Source of the DNA: Streptomyces brasiliensis
Lineage (GTDB): Bacteria; Actinomycetota; Actinomycetes; Streptomycetales; Streptomycetaceae
NCBI RefSeq assembly: GCF_014647875.1
Contig: NZ_BMQA01000023.1
Coordinates: 1-64,000, forward strand
Reading direction: 5' to 3'
DNA length: 64,000 bases
This document shows positions 33,934-46,513 of this stretch, one piece after another. Below the pieces are notes generated by a model. The model made no database searches. It was not told where the DNA came from and saw only the letters and a program-made list of their open reading frames with translations. The first letter of the stretch is position 1, and each line of letters begins with the position of its first letter. A program made the position numbers and the translations under genes.

Positions 33934-35412
33934 TCAGCGCTCCTGCAGTGCCGCCAGGGCATGGACGACGTCCGCGCTGTCCGGGTACAGCCGCCGGTAG
34001 AGGGCGTACGACGCGTCGTAGCGCTCGGTGTGTGCTGCGCCTGGCGTCACCGTCTCGCGCACCGGGTTCCAGTCGTCGATGGACGCGTCCCCGACGAGCT
34101 GGGCGGCCAGCAGCGCACCGCCGTAGCTGGCGCCGATGGTGGTGGTGCGCAGTTCCTGCGGGCGGCCGGTGATGTCGGAGACGATCTGCGTCCACAGGGA
34201 GCCCTGGGTGCCGCCGCCGACGGCGACCACGCGACGGATGTCGCCGCCGGCCTCCTCGATGACCTCGATGTTGTGGCGGACCCCGAACCCGGTGGCCTCC
34301 AGGGCGGCCCGGTAGAGGTCGCCGCGGGTGTGGGAGAGGGTCAGCCCGGCGATCACTCCGCGGGCGTCCGGGTCCATGACCGGGGTGCGCTCGCCGGAGA
34401 AGTACGGCAGCATCAGCAGGCCGTTGGCGCCCGGGCCGGACTCGGCGGCCAGGCGGGTGAGCTCGGCGTGGTCGGTGCCGTCGAACAGGTCGCGCAGCCA
34501 GTTGGTCACCGCACCGGAGGTGGCCATGCCGCCCGCCAGGTTCCGGGTCCCGGGCAGCGCGCCGACCGTTCCCCACAGGGACGGGCTGGTGAGCGGCTTG
34601 GGCACGGTGTGGATCAGGAACATGGTGGTGCCATACATGAGCATCAGGTCGCCGGTGTGCTGGGCGCCCACGCTCAGGGCCTCGGCCCAGGCGTCGATGG
34701 TGCCGGTGGTCACCGGGATACCGGCCGGCAGTCCGGTCTCCCGGGCGGCCTCGGCGGTGAGGGTGCCGGCCGCCTCGCCGGACCAGCGCAGCGGCGGCAG
34801 GTCGATGCCGGGGGCGACTTCGGCGGCCCAGGGGGCGTACCACTCGCCGGCGAGAGTGTCGTACAGCGGGGTGCACTGGCTGGCCGAGTGGTGGTCCAGG
34901 ACGTAGGTGCCCGTCAGCTTTCCGACCAGCCAGGAGCTCGGCATGTAGAGACGGCGGGCGCGGGCGTAGAGCTCGGGCTCCTCGTCGGCGATCCAGGCGA
35001 TCTTCGGGCCGGCGGCCTGGGTGGTGAGTGCGGAGCCGCAGCGGCGGATGATCTCGTCGGCGCCTAGCCGCGCCTCGATGCGCTCGATCTGCCGGACCGA
35101 GCGGGTGTCCACGCCATAGAGGACGGCGGGCCGCAGCGGGGTGTCGTCCTCGTCGGTCAGCAGCACGCAGGGGCCCATGCCGCTCACTCCGACGGCGACC
35201 ACGCAGGTGTCGCCCGCCGCGGTCAACTCCCGGGTCAGCTCGGTGAACTCGCGCCACCACACGGAGGCGTCCATCTCGAAGCGGCCGGGGCCGGGGCGTG
35301 CGGGGGTGTGTTCCCGTACGGCCGAGCGGATCAGGGAACCGTCCAGACCGACGAGGACTCCCTTGCTGCTCGAGGTGCCGATGTCCACACCGATGACTGC
35401 GTTGCGAAGCAT
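33934..35412 (-). CDS. FGGY-family carbohydrate kinase (xylulokinase/ribulokinase-like)
   Basis: A 492-residue sugar kinase. The N-terminal ATPase fold opens VIGVDIGTSSSKGVLVGLDG. The substrate side has SGMGPCVLLTDEDDTPLRPAVLYGVDTR, and the C-terminal ATP site has AVGGGTQGSLWTQIVSDITGRP. Annotation pipelines would call it xylulokinase. Next to a FucI-type isomerase and a GH172 gene, D-ribulokinase is a good alternative, giving D-ribulose 5-phosphate. The start at ATG 35412 is set by homology; no strong ribosome site is seen. A LacI-type palindrome lies 16 bases upstream. Confidence 0.85.
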   Translation of the reverse strand: MLRNAVIGVDIGTSSSKGVLVGLDGSLIRSAVREHTPARPGPGRFEMDASVWWREFTELTRELTAAGDTCVVAVGVSGMGPCVLLTDEDDTPLRPAVLYGVDTRSVRQIERIEARLGADEIIRRCGSALTTQAAGPKIAWIADEEPELYARARRLYMPSSWLVGKLTGTYVLDHHSASQCTPLYDTLAGEWYAPWAAEVAPGIDLPPLRWSGEAAGTLTAEAARETGLPAGIPVTTGTIDAWAEALSVGAQHTGDLMLMYGTTMFLIHTVPKPLTSPSLWGTVGALPGTRNLAGGMATSGAVTNWLRDLFDGTDHAELTRLAAESGPGANGLLMLPYFSGERTPVMDPDARGVIAGLTLSHTRGDLYRAALEATGFGVRHNIEVIEEAGGDIRRVVAVGGGTQGSLWTQIVSDITGRPQELRTTTIGASYGGALLAAQLVGDASIDDWNPVRETVTPGAAHTERYDASYALYRRLYPDSADVVHALAALQER

Positions 35413-35427
35413 GGCGAGCACGCTGGC

Positions 35428-35441
35428 AGAAATCGATTTCA
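35428..35441. promoter_or_regulatory. LacI-type operator before the kinase-isomerase unit
   Basis: AGAAATCGATTTCA, containing the perfect palindrome GAAATCGATTTC with the central CG expected of LacI/GalR operators. It starts 16 bases upstream of the kinase ATG on the minus strand, where bound repressor would block transcription. It matches the sites at 35571 and 41168 at 12 of 14 positions. Confidence 0.75.
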
Positions 35442-35537
35442 ACGTCAAGGGAGCGCGCAAAAGTTGCCGTTTTCCCCAAGATTCGCCGTATCCGATCAGT
35501 GCTTGTCCGCCACGAAAGCAGCCGTCGGTCCCACCCC

Positions 35538-35566
35538 TTGACACGCCCGGGGACCGCACCTACCTT
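35538..35566 (+). promoter_or_regulatory. Sigma-70-like promoter of the GH172-ABC operon
   Basis: TTGACA at 35538-35543, a 17-base spacer and TACCTT at 35561-35566. This resembles a HrdB promoter. The LacI-type operator begins four bases downstream and would cover the transcription start. Confidence 0.6.
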
Positions 35567-35570
35567 CCGG

Positions 35571-35584
35571 TGAAATGGATTTCA
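35571..35584. promoter_or_regulatory. LacI-type operator before the GH172-ABC operon
   Basis: TGAAATGGATTTCA, identical to the site before the lacI-family gene at 41168. It lies directly downstream of the -10 element. Confidence 0.78.
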
Positions 35585-35668
35585 AAGGTGTTTCACCGGC
35601 ATGACGACGGCACCCCCACCACCGGCATGACGGTGCGACCCGCACCCCACCCACGAGGGCACGACACG

Positions 35669-36760
<1,092 letters not shown>

Positions 36761-36803
36761 CCCACTTCTCCCAGCCCCATCCCACTCCGACAGGAGCGCA
36801 CGC

Positions 36804-38228
36804 ATGCTCCAGCACGGCAACGACGCCGAGCGTCCCCCCAGAGCGCACGGCACCTCAGGCCGCGACTCCAACACCTCAGGCCCCGGTCTCCCCTCCGGCA
36901 CCTCACGCCGCCGCTTCCTCACCGCGGTCGCGGGCGCCGGAGCGGCCGCGGCGTCCCCGGCCCTGCTCACCGGTTGCGGCACGGCCCAGGCGAAGGGCGG
37001 CAACCTCCAGTTCTGGAACTTCTACGGACCGCAGCGCTCGCCCGACCCGGCGATCAACGCGCAGTCCAAGTGGTTCGTCGACATGGTCGCCAAGTGGAAC
37101 GCCACCCACAAGACGCAGATCGACCTCGTCTACCTGCCGCAGCCCACCTACCTCAACGGATTCAAGCTGCCGTCCGCCTTCGCCACCGGCGAGGGCCCTG
37201 ACATCTTCCTCCTCTCCCCCGGCGACTTCCTGCGCTACTACAACGGCGGCGTGCTGGCCGACCTCACTCCGCACATGGAGAAGGAGGCCATCGACGACTT
37301 CGGCTCCGCGCTCGACAGCCGCAGGGTCGACGGCAAGGTCTACGCCCTGCCCATGGAGATCGAGCCGCTGGCCATGTTCTACGCCCAGGACGTCTGGGAG
37401 AAGGCCGGCCTGTCCGAGGCCGACATCCCCACCACCTGGGACCAGATGCTGGACATCGGCGACAAGCTGCGCACCAAGACCCGGGCCGGCCTGGTCTTCG
37501 AGACCCAGCCCGGCTACTACCAGAACTTCACCTGGTACCCGTGGATGTGGCAGGGCGGCGGCGATGTCCTGGACCACCAGGGCAAGGTCATCTTCGACTC
37601 CAGGGCCACCCGCCAGGCCCTCGCGCTGTGGCAGGACGCCGTACGCCACGGCATCGCCCCGCGCACCGTGCCCGCCGCGGGCGATGTGATCGGCGGCTTC
37701 AAGGGCGGCAACGTCGCCCTGTGGCAGCAGGGCATCTGGAACGTCTCCAGCTTCAAGGCGTTCGCGCCCAAGTACCGCTACGGCGTCTTCAGGCTGCCGG
37801 TGCCGCCGGGCGGCAAGTACGTCACCACCCTGGGCGGCTGGTCCTTCTGCGCCAACGCGCAGGGCCGCAACCCCGAGGCGGCGGCAGAGTTCTGCGTCTG
37901 GGCGCTGGGGTCCATGAAGGACGATTCCATCGACCGGATGGTCGACTGGTGCGTCGGCGCAAAGTCCGACGTGGCGCCTCGCGCCACCGCCCTGGAGCGC
38001 GGAGCCGCCAAGGGCGGTTACGACTCCGAGATCATGAAGAAGTTCAAGGACGACATCTTCCCGGGCGGCCGTGCCGAACCGCGCTACCCCCCGGTCGTCT
38101 ACAAGGCGATCTCCGACGCCGTCCAGGGCACCATGCTCGCCGGCCGCGGGGTTGCCGGCGAGGCGGAGAGAGCCGCCCAGTCCATCGCGGCCTACACCAA
38201 GAGCTACAAGGGGGCGAGCCTGGTATGA
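36804..38228 (+). CDS. Sugar ABC transporter substrate-binding lipoprotein
   Basis: A 474-residue extracellular solute-binding protein of the CUT1 type. After a hydrophilic leader of about 33 residues comes a Tat signal (SRRRFLTAVAGAGAAAA) ending in the lipobox LLTGC, so it is exported folded and lipid-anchored. FWNFYGP and GEGPDIFLLSPGDFLRYYNGGVLADL are typical of oligosaccharide binders. It would deliver the substrate that GH172 then cleaves in the cytoplasm. Its stop overlaps the permease start (ATGA). Confidence 0.92.
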   Translation: MLQHGNDAERPPRAHGTSGRDSNTSGPGLPSGTSRRRFLTAVAGAGAAAASPALLTGCGTAQAKGGNLQFWNFYGPQRSPDPAINAQSKWFVDMVAKWNATHKTQIDLVYLPQPTYLNGFKLPSAFATGEGPDIFLLSPGDFLRYYNGGVLADLTPHMEKEAIDDFGSALDSRRVDGKVYALPMEIEPLAMFYAQDVWEKAGLSEADIPTTWDQMLDIGDKLRTKTRAGLVFETQPGYYQNFTWYPWMWQGGGDVLDHQGKVIFDSRATRQALALWQDAVRHGIAPRTVPAAGDVIGGFKGGNVALWQQGIWNVSSFKAFAPKYRYGVFRLPVPPGGKYVTTLGGWSFCANAQGRNPEAAAEFCVWALGSMKDDSIDRMVDWCVGAKSDVAPRATALERGAAKGGYDSEIMKKFKDDIFPGGRAEPRYPPVVYKAISDAVQGTMLAGRGVAGEAERAAQSIAAYTKSYKGASLV

Positions 38229-39190
38229 GCAGCGTCGCCGCACAGGAGAACCGCCGGGCCACCGTGGCCACGACGCGGACGCCCGCCTCGTCCGACAGGC
38301 CGAGGCTCAGCCGCAAACACCGCGAGTGGCTGGCCGCCGGCCTGTTCCTCGCCCCCGACGTGCTCGGGCTGCTGATCTTCGTCGCCATCCCGATGGTGTT
38401 CTCCATCGTGCTGAGCTTCTTCCAGGTCAGCGGCTTCGGCAGCTACGAGTGGATAGGTCTCGGCAACTACCGGCGGATGATGAACGACCCGCTGTTCTGG
38501 GACTCGATGAAGATCACCGGCGAGTACGTCGTGATCCTCGTGCCCGTCCTGTTCTGCGTGAGCCTCGGCCTCGGCCTGCTGGTCAAGCAGAAGCTGCCCG
38601 GAATGGGCGCCTACCGCACCGCGCTCTTCCTGCCGTACGTCATCAGCCTCGTGGTGGTCGGCGTGCTGTGGAAGTTCATGCTCGACGAGCAGACCGGTGT
38701 GGTGAACCGGGCCATGCGGGCGGCCGGGTTCGACGGCAAGTCCTGGCTCGGCAGCCCGTCCCTGGCCCTCGGCTGCCTCATCGCGGTCACGGTGTGGGTC
38801 ATGATGGGCTACTACATGATCATCTTCCTGGCGGGCCTGCAGGAGATCCCCAAAGAGTTCTACGAGGCCGCGAAGCTCGACGGCGCGGGACCGTGGACCA
38901 CCTTCCGCACCATCACCTGGCCGCTGCTGCGCCCCACCAGCTTCTTCGTCCTGCTGATGTCGACGGTCGCCGCCATCACCGGCGGACTCGACCTGATCTT
39001 CGTCCTGACCAACGGCGGCCCCGCCAACGGCACCTCGCTGGCGATCTTCTACATCTACCAACAGGCCTTCGGATTCGGGGAGTACGGCTATGCGTCGGCC
39101 ATGGGCTCGTTCCTGGTACTGATCATGGTCGTCCTCTCCGCGGTCATCTTCAAGCTCACGAGAGGCGGGAGGTTCGACGATGGCGAGTGA
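38225..39190 (+). CDS. Sugar ABC transporter permease (MalF type)
   Basis: A 321-residue integral membrane protein with six predicted helices; the first is at about residues 37-61 (AAGLFLAPDVLGLLIFVAIPMV). The EAA loop that contacts the ATPase reads EFYEAAKLDGAGPWTTFRTI. It pairs with the next permease. It starts in a four-base overlap with the binding protein and ends 11 bases inside the next gene, so the three are translated as a block. Confidence 0.92.
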   Translation: MSSVAAQENRRATVATTRTPASSDRPRLSRKHREWLAAGLFLAPDVLGLLIFVAIPMVFSIVLSFFQVSGFGSYEWIGLGNYRRMMNDPLFWDSMKITGEYVVILVPVLFCVSLGLGLLVKQKLPGMGAYRTALFLPYVISLVVVGVLWKFMLDEQTGVVNRAMRAAGFDGKSWLGSPSLALGCLIAVTVWVMMGYYMIIFLAGLQEIPKEFYEAAKLDGAGPWTTFRTITWPLLRPTSFFVLLMSTVAAITGGLDLIFVLTNGGPANGTSLAIFYIYQQAFGFGEYGYASAMGSFLVLIMVVLSAVIFKLTRGGRFDDGE

Positions 39191-40040
39191 CGCCATGGCG
39201 CGCCGGGCCCACACGAGCGCAGGCCGGCGCCGGCCGCTCTCCTCACGCACCGGACTGACGGTCCTGGCCGTCGTCCTGTCGCTGATCAGCGTCTTCCCCG
39301 TGGTGTGGATGGTCACGTCGTCCTTCAAGACGCGTGCCACCGTCACCGACGGGAACCTGATCCCGCGGGAATTCACCTTCCAGAACTTCGTCTACGTCTT
39401 CACCGAGGTGCCGTTCGGGCGCTATCTGTGGAACAGCTTCTTCATCTCCGCCGTGATCACCGTGGCGGCCCTGTTCTTCCACTCGATGGCCGCCTACGCG
39501 TTGGCACGGCTGCGCTTTCCCGGCCGCGAGAAGGTGTTCGGTGCGATCTTCGCAACCCTCCTGGTCACCATCCCGGTCGTGCTGATCCCGCTGTTCCTGG
39601 TGGCCCGCCAGCTGGGCCTGCTCGACAGCTACGCCGGCCTGATCATCCCGGCGATCTTCAACGCGTTCGGCATCTTCCTGCTGCGGCAGTTCTACCTGGG
39701 CCTGCCCAAGGAACTGGAGGAGGCGGCGATCGTCGACGGCTGCGGCCACTGGCGGGTCTACTGGAACATCGTCCTGCCGATGTCCCGGCCGATCCTCTCG
39801 GCCCTGGCGATCTTCTTCTTCCTCGCCAACTGGAACGCCTTCGTCTGGCCGCTGGTGGCCACCAACAACCAGGACCTCACGGTGATCCAGCTCGGCATCG
39901 CCTCGTTCCAGACGCAGTACACCTCCAACTGGAACTACATCCTGGCGGCGGCGACGGTGGCCGCGCTGCCCATGCTGGTGCTGTTCTTCGTCTTCCAGCG
40001 GCAGATCGTGGAGTCGATCAAGACGTCCGGCCTCAAGTGA
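39180..40040 (+). CDS. Sugar ABC transporter permease (MalG type)
   Basis: A 286-residue permease with six predicted helices and the EAA loop ELEEAAIVDGCGHWRVYWNIVLP. It overlaps the previous gene by 11 bases. No ATP-binding subunit is encoded in the operon, which is usual for Streptomyces CUT1 importers energised by a shared MsiK-type ATPase elsewhere. A strong hairpin follows. Confidence 0.92.
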   Translation: MASDAMARRAHTSAGRRRPLSSRTGLTVLAVVLSLISVFPVVWMVTSSFKTRATVTDGNLIPREFTFQNFVYVFTEVPFGRYLWNSFFISAVITVAALFFHSMAAYALARLRFPGREKVFGAIFATLLVTIPVVLIPLFLVARQLGLLDSYAGLIIPAIFNAFGIFLLRQFYLGLPKELEEAAIVDGCGHWRVYWNIVLPMSRPILSALAIFFFLANWNAFVWPLVATNNQDLTVIQLGIASFQTQYTSNWNYILAAATVAALPMLVLFFVFQRQIVESIKTSGLK

Positions 40041-40046
40041 CGCCGT

Positions 40047-40092
40047 GACGACGGAAGGGGCGCCGCAGGAGTGCGGCGCCCCTTCCGTCGTC
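40047..40092. terminator. Strong bidirectional terminator
   Basis: A perfect 21-bp stem (40047-40067 with 40072-40092) and a GGAG loop between the convergent permease and lacI-family genes. It serves both strands. Confidence 0.85.
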
Positions 40093-40107
40093 CGGTGTCC
40101 CGGTGCG

Positions 40108-41118
40108 TCAGCCCTCGACGGGCCCCGCCGTACTCTCCCGGACCTGGAGCTTGGTGCGCAGCACCACGGTCTGCAGCGGCGACGTGGTGCCGTCGATGCG
40201 CTGCAGCAGCAACTCCGCGGCGGTGCGCCCCAGATCGTACGAGGGCAGTTCCACGGCCGTCAGCGACGGCCGCACGAGCGACGCCCAGGGCACGTCGCCG
40301 AAGGAGAGCACACCGACACCCGGCGGGGTGCGGCCGACCTCTTCGAGGGCGTCGAGGGCTCCGATGGTCATGAGGTTGTTGGCGACGAAGACGGCATCGG
40401 GCGGCTCGGGCATCGCCAGGAGGTCACGCATCGCCGAACGGCCCCCCTCGACCCGGAAGTCGGCGTGCCGTACGTAGATGTCGCCGGCCGTGGCCGCCTC
40501 GTCCCGTGCCCCTCTCAGCGCCGCACGGTAGCCGGCCAGGCGTTCTTCGGAGGTGGAGGCGCCCTCGGGCCCGGTGATGCAGGCGATCCTGCGGTAGCCG
40601 GCCCGCAGCAGATGGCGGGTGGCCACCTCACCGCCGTGCCGGTCGTCGACCGAGACCGCGTCCACCTCGGCGTCGCCCGGCCGGCGGTCGACGGCGACCA
40701 CAGGCACACCCCGGGCGACCAGCGGCCCCAGATCCGTCTCGTCCTGGGACGCCGCCGCCACGATCACGCCCGCCATCTGCTCACCGAGCGCCACCTCCAG
40801 GTAGCGGCGCTCCTTGTCGGTGTCCTCGTCGGAGTTGCACAGGACGACCGAGAGGCTGGTGCGCTGCGCGGCGTCCTCGACGCCGCGGGCGAGGGAGGTG
40901 AAGAACGGGTTCTCGATGTCCGGGATGATGAGGGCGATGACACTGGACCGCTGGGTGCGCAGCGAGCGCGCCAGCCGGTTGGGCGCGAACCCGAGGGCTG
41001 CTGCCGCCTGTTGTACCGACAGAACCCGTTCCGGCGTGACGTTGCCGCCGTTGAAGACACGCGAGACGGTTGCCGGAGAAACTCCCGCGGCTCGCGCCAC
41101 GTCCTGGATCGTCACCAC
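40108..41118 (-). CDS. LacI-family repressor of the sugar locus
   Basis: A 336-residue LacI/GalR regulator. The helix-turn-helix and hinge helix occupy residues 1-60 (TIQDVARAAGVSPATVSRVFNG, then LGFAPNRLARSLRTQ), followed by a periplasmic-binding-protein fold starting SSVIALIIPDIENPFF. It starts with GTG 41118, or the adjacent GTG 41115. The palindrome TGAAATGGATTTCA is 50 bases upstream, and the same or near-same palindrome precedes both the GH172-ABC operon and the kinase-isomerase unit, so it most likely represses all three until a pentose or oligosaccharide binds. Confidence 0.93.
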   Translation of the reverse strand: MVTIQDVARAAGVSPATVSRVFNGGNVTPERVLSVQQAAAALGFAPNRLARSLRTQRSSVIALIIPDIENPFFTSLARGVEDAAQRTSLSVVLCNSDEDTDKERRYLEVALGEQMAGVIVAAASQDETDLGPLVARGVPVVAVDRRPGDAEVDAVSVDDRHGGEVATRHLLRAGYRRIACITGPEGASTSEERLAGYRAALRGARDEAATAGDIYVRHADFRVEGGRSAMRDLLAMPEPPDAVFVANNLMTIGALDALEEVGRTPPGVGVLSFGDVPWASLVRPSLTAVELPSYDLGRTAAELLLQRIDGTTSPLQTVVLRTKLQVRESTAGPVEG

Positions 41119-41167
41119 CTGGGTCCGCGTCCTTTCACCATGTTGTGCCCCACACCCTACCCGCCGC

Positions 41168-41181
41168 TGAAATGGATTTCA
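41168..41181. promoter_or_regulatory. LacI-type operator before the lacI-family gene
   Basis: TGAAATGGATTTCA, identical to 35571-35584. It indicates autoregulation. Confidence 0.75.
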
Positions 41182-41277
41182 TCCAGTTCTTTCGCGCAGT
41201 CCGGCGGCATCCGGGCACAGTGAGGCGCCGAGGCCACGTGCGGCCCCGGCGGGTCTGGAGGACGCTGGGCGGCCCCG

Positions 41278-43668
<2,391 letters not shown>

Positions 43669-43994
43669 CGTGTCTCCATCCGTGAGTGCGGGGCCGCGGC
43701 CACACGCCGCCTGCGGCCGGGGCGTCGTACCGGCCGACGGCCGTCGCGCATAGTAGCCCGCACCCGGGCAGCTCGCGGTAGCGCCGGAATCGCCGTTCAG
43801 GCGGCTCGGGTGCATGCCGGGGGCCACGCTACGTGGGACCCACGGCCGGGCGCTTCTCGATTCCTGATCGATCCGGAGCCGGCCCCGTGATCGCGACCTG
43901 ACGCCCGTCCGACTAGTTTGTCGGGATGTCCTGACAAATGGATTGACAGCCCCCACAGCCGCCATGAAGGAACTCGCCGTGCAGGAACACCGAT
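43669..43994. other. Intergenic region with orphan palindrome and truncated leader
   Basis: About 325 bases between uvrA2 and glpK, both on the minus strand. The left part is GC-rich leader of uvrA2. The right part holds a TTTGTC...GACAAA palindrome (43917-43938) followed on the plus strand by TTGACA-like sequence and an 18-codon frame (43964-44017, MKELAVQEHRFSGIPVV) that ends inside glpK. It resembles the 5' end of a lost plus-strand gene. Confidence 0.45.
43917..43938. promoter_or_regulatory. 22-bp palindromic operator-like site
   Basis: TTTGTC at 43917-43922 and GACAAA at 43933-43938 with GGA and TCC in the middle also pairing. Overall 16-18 of 22 positions are symmetric. This is typical of a dimeric repressor site (GntR or similar), yet no intact gene starts after it. 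Confidence 0.5.
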
Positions 43995-45509
43995 TCAGCG
44001 GGATCCCGGTGGTCTGATCCAGCCCAGGGACCGTTCGACGGCGCGCTGCCAGTTGTCGTACTCCTCCTCCCTGTGTGCGGAGTCCATGTCGGGCAGCCAC
44101 TGCGCGGCCCGGTGCCAGTTGCGGCGCAGGACCTCCAGGTCCGACCAGTAGCCGGCGGCCAGGCCGGCCGCGTAGGCGGCGCCGAGGGAGACCGTCTCGG
44201 CGACCATGGGCCGGACCACCGGCACGCCGAGCACGTCGGCCACGAACTGCATCAGCAGGTTGTCCGCCGTCATGCCGCCGTCCACCTTCAGCTCCTTCAG
44301 GGGCACCGAGGAGTCGGCGTTCATGGCGTCGACGACCTCACGCGTCTGCCAGCCGGTGGCCTCCAGGACGGCCCGGGCCAGATGTCCGCTGGTGATGTAC
44401 GAGGTGAGCCCGACGATGACGCCGCGCGCGTCGCTGCGCCAGCGGGGCGCGAACAGACCGGAGAAGGCGGGGACGATGTAGCAGCCGCCGTTGTCCTCGA
44501 CCGTGCGCGCGAGGGTCTCGATCTCCGGCGCGCTGCTGATCAGCCCCAGCCGGTCGCGAAACCACTGCACCAGGGAGCCGGTGACGGCGATGGAGCCCTC
44601 CAGGGCGTAGACCGTCGGCTGGTCGTCGATCTTGTAGGCCACGGTGGTGAGGAGTCCGTGCCGGGAGCGCACCATCTCGTTGCCGGTGTTGAGCAGGAGG
44701 AAGCTGCCCGTCCCGTAGGTGCACTTCGCCTCGCCCGGGGAGAAGCAGGTCTGGCCGAACAGGGCGGCCTGCTGGTCGCCGAGGGCTGCCGTGATGCGGA
44801 CGCCGGGCAGGAGCGTGCGGGCCTCGCCGTAGGTCTCGGCGGAGGAGCGGATCTCGGGCAGCATCGGGCGGGGCACTCCGAAGAAGTCCAGCAGCTCGGT
44901 GTCCCAGGTGAGGGTGCGGATGTTCATCAGCATGGTGCGGCTGGCGTTGGTGGGGTCGGTGATGTGCAGGCCGCCGTCCGCGCCGCCGGTGAGGTTCCAG
45001 ATCAGCCAGCTCTCGATCGTGCCGAACAGCACCTCGCCGTCCTGGGCGCGCTGCCGCAGGCCGTCGTCGTGGTCGAACAGCCAGCGGATGCGCAGCGCGG
45101 AGAAGTAGGTGGACGGGGGCAGTCCGCACCGCTCGAGGAAGAACTCGTCGCCGGGCCGTTCCCTCAGGTCGTCGACGAGCGGTGCCGTGCGGGTGTCCTG
45201 CCAGACGATCGCACGGCCCACCGGAGTGCCGGTCCGCCGGTCCCACAGGACCGTCGTCTCGCGCTGGTTGGCGATGCCGATGGCGGCGACCTCGTCGGCG
45301 GCGACACCGCCGTCGGACAGGGCCTCGGGCACCACGCGCCGCAGATTGCGCCAGATCTCCAGGGCGTCGTGCTCGACCCAGCCGGGTCTGGGAAAGTGCT
45401 GCTGGTGCTCCCGCTGGGCGACCGTCACCAGTCGTCCCTGATGGTCGAACAGAATGCATCGGGTGGAGTTGGTGCCCTGATCGATGGACATTACATACCG
45501 TTCAACCAT
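43995..45509 (-). CDS. glpK: Glycerol kinase
   Basis: A 504-residue FGGY kinase with the glycerol kinase hallmarks SIDQGTNSTRCILFDHQGRLV, the glycerol-site WVEHDALEIW, and GALGDQQAALFGQTCF read here as ALGDQQAALFGQTCF. The C-terminal signature DGGMTADNLLMQFVADVLGVPV is present. It makes sn-glycerol 3-phosphate from glycerol and ATP. GGAAGG lies before the ATG. The IclR-type regulator 39 bases upstream on the same strand matches the Streptomyces gylR arrangement, though no glycerol facilitator or glycerol-3-phosphate dehydrogenase is present here. Confidence 0.96.
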   Translation of the reverse strand: MVERYVMSIDQGTNSTRCILFDHQGRLVTVAQREHQQHFPRPGWVEHDALEIWRNLRRVVPEALSDGGVAADEVAAIGIANQRETTVLWDRRTGTPVGRAIVWQDTRTAPLVDDLRERPGDEFFLERCGLPPSTYFSALRIRWLFDHDDGLRQRAQDGEVLFGTIESWLIWNLTGGADGGLHITDPTNASRTMLMNIRTLTWDTELLDFFGVPRPMLPEIRSSAETYGEARTLLPGVRITAALGDQQAALFGQTCFSPGEAKCTYGTGSFLLLNTGNEMVRSRHGLLTTVAYKIDDQPTVYALEGSIAVTGSLVQWFRDRLGLISSAPEIETLARTVEDNGGCYIVPAFSGLFAPRWRSDARGVIVGLTSYITSGHLARAVLEATGWQTREVVDAMNADSSVPLKELKVDGGMTADNLLMQFVADVLGVPVVRPMVAETVSLGAAYAAGLAAGYWSDLEVLRRNWHRAAQWLPDMDSAHREEEYDNWQRAVERSLGWIRPPGSR

Positions 45510-45548
45510 GATCGGATCTGCCTTCCGACGTCTGGACCGGGCGACGGG

Positions 45549-46316
45549 TCACCAGCGGGCCGCCCCCAGGTCTCTGGAGATCGCCCGCGCGGCCTCCCGG
45601 AGCAGGGTGATCAGGCTCGGCCTCGGGCGCCCCTGACCGTCGCAGATCCGCTCCACCGGGCCCGACAGCCCGATGGCGCCCACCACGAGGCCGCCCAGTC
45701 CCCGGATCGGCGAGGCGAGACCGGCCTCGCCCATGCTCATCTCCTGGATCTCGGCGGCCCAGCCCAGCTCCCGGATCTCGGTGAGCGCCCGGCCCAGTTG
45801 CTCCGCGGTGGTCAGGGTGTGCCGGGTGTACGTCTCCAGGCCGGCCTCCAGCGCGGCTTCCAAGGGTGCGGCTCCGAAGGCCAGCAGCACCTTGCCGAGC
45901 GAGGAGGCGTGCAGGGGCAGCAGTGAGCCCACGTCCAGGGTCTGCAGCGTGTCGTCCGGCCGGAACACGTGGTGCACGACGAGGACCTTGCCCTCCAGCG
46001 GGGTGCCGAGGCGGACCGCCTCCCCGCTGCGGGCGGCCAGGGCGTCGGCCCAGTTGATGGAGCGCGACCGCAGTTCGTTGACGTCCAGGTAACTGGTGCC
46101 GAGGTGCAGCAGGGCGGCTCCGAGCTGGTACTTGCCGGTCGCCGCGTCCTGCTCCACGAAGTCCACGTGCTGGAGGGTGCGCAGAATGCCGTGGGCGGTG
46201 CCTTTCGCCAGTCCGAGCGAGGCCGCCACTTCGCCCAGCCCCAGTCGGCGGGGCCCGCCGGCGAGGAGCCGCAGGATCGCCGCCGCCCGTTCGATCGACT
46301 GGACCGGTCCGGCCAT
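45549..46316 (-). CDS. IclR-family regulator, GylR-like
   Basis: A 255-residue IclR regulator, the same length as GylR of S. coelicolor (254). The N-terminal winged helix has SIERAAAILRLLAGGPRRLGLGEVAASLGL and KGTAHGILRTLQ. The ligand domain has KVLVVHHVFRPDDTLQ and LHASSLGKVLLAF. Start ATG 46316 fits the family. It is upstream of and probably co-transcribed with glpK. GylR represses the glycerol operon and is released by glycerol 3-phosphate; the same role here is inferred. Confidence 0.88.
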   Translation of the reverse strand: MAGPVQSIERAAAILRLLAGGPRRLGLGEVAASLGLAKGTAHGILRTLQHVDFVEQDAATGKYQLGAALLHLGTSYLDVNELRSRSINWADALAARSGEAVRLGTPLEGKVLVVHHVFRPDDTLQTLDVGSLLPLHASSLGKVLLAFGAAPLEAALEAGLETYTRHTLTTAEQLGRALTEIRELGWAAEIQEMSMGEAGLASPIRGLGGLVVGAIGLSGPVERICDGQGRPRPSLITLLREAARAISRDLGAARW

Positions 46317-46513
46317 AGAACGAGCGTAGTGCCGCGTCTTCAGGTCCGCCGTACGTGCAGGTCGGCAGGTCACAGGGGGTGGTGGGCCGCCGTTCGGTAA
46401 TGCCGACCACGATTCATTGACCCTCCTCGCCGGGCTCCATAGCGTGCGTTGTGGCCCGGCGCCGTTCGCCGAGTCCCGGCGACCGGTCGACGGCGTTCCC
46501 CCCAGGAGACGAG

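Noticed and set aside
32067..35412. L-fucose catabolic operon
   Set aside because: A fuculokinase could be argued, but no L-fuculose-1-phosphate aldolase or L-fucose permease is present and the partner glycosidase is GH172, not a fucosidase.
33934..35412. Firm xylulokinase call implying a xylose operon
   Set aside because: No xylose isomerase gene is present; the neighbour is a FucI-type isomerase, so the substrate is left open.
38225..40040. Defective ABC importer because no ATPase gene is present
   Set aside because: Streptomyces CUT1 importers commonly share an MsiK-type ATPase encoded elsewhere.
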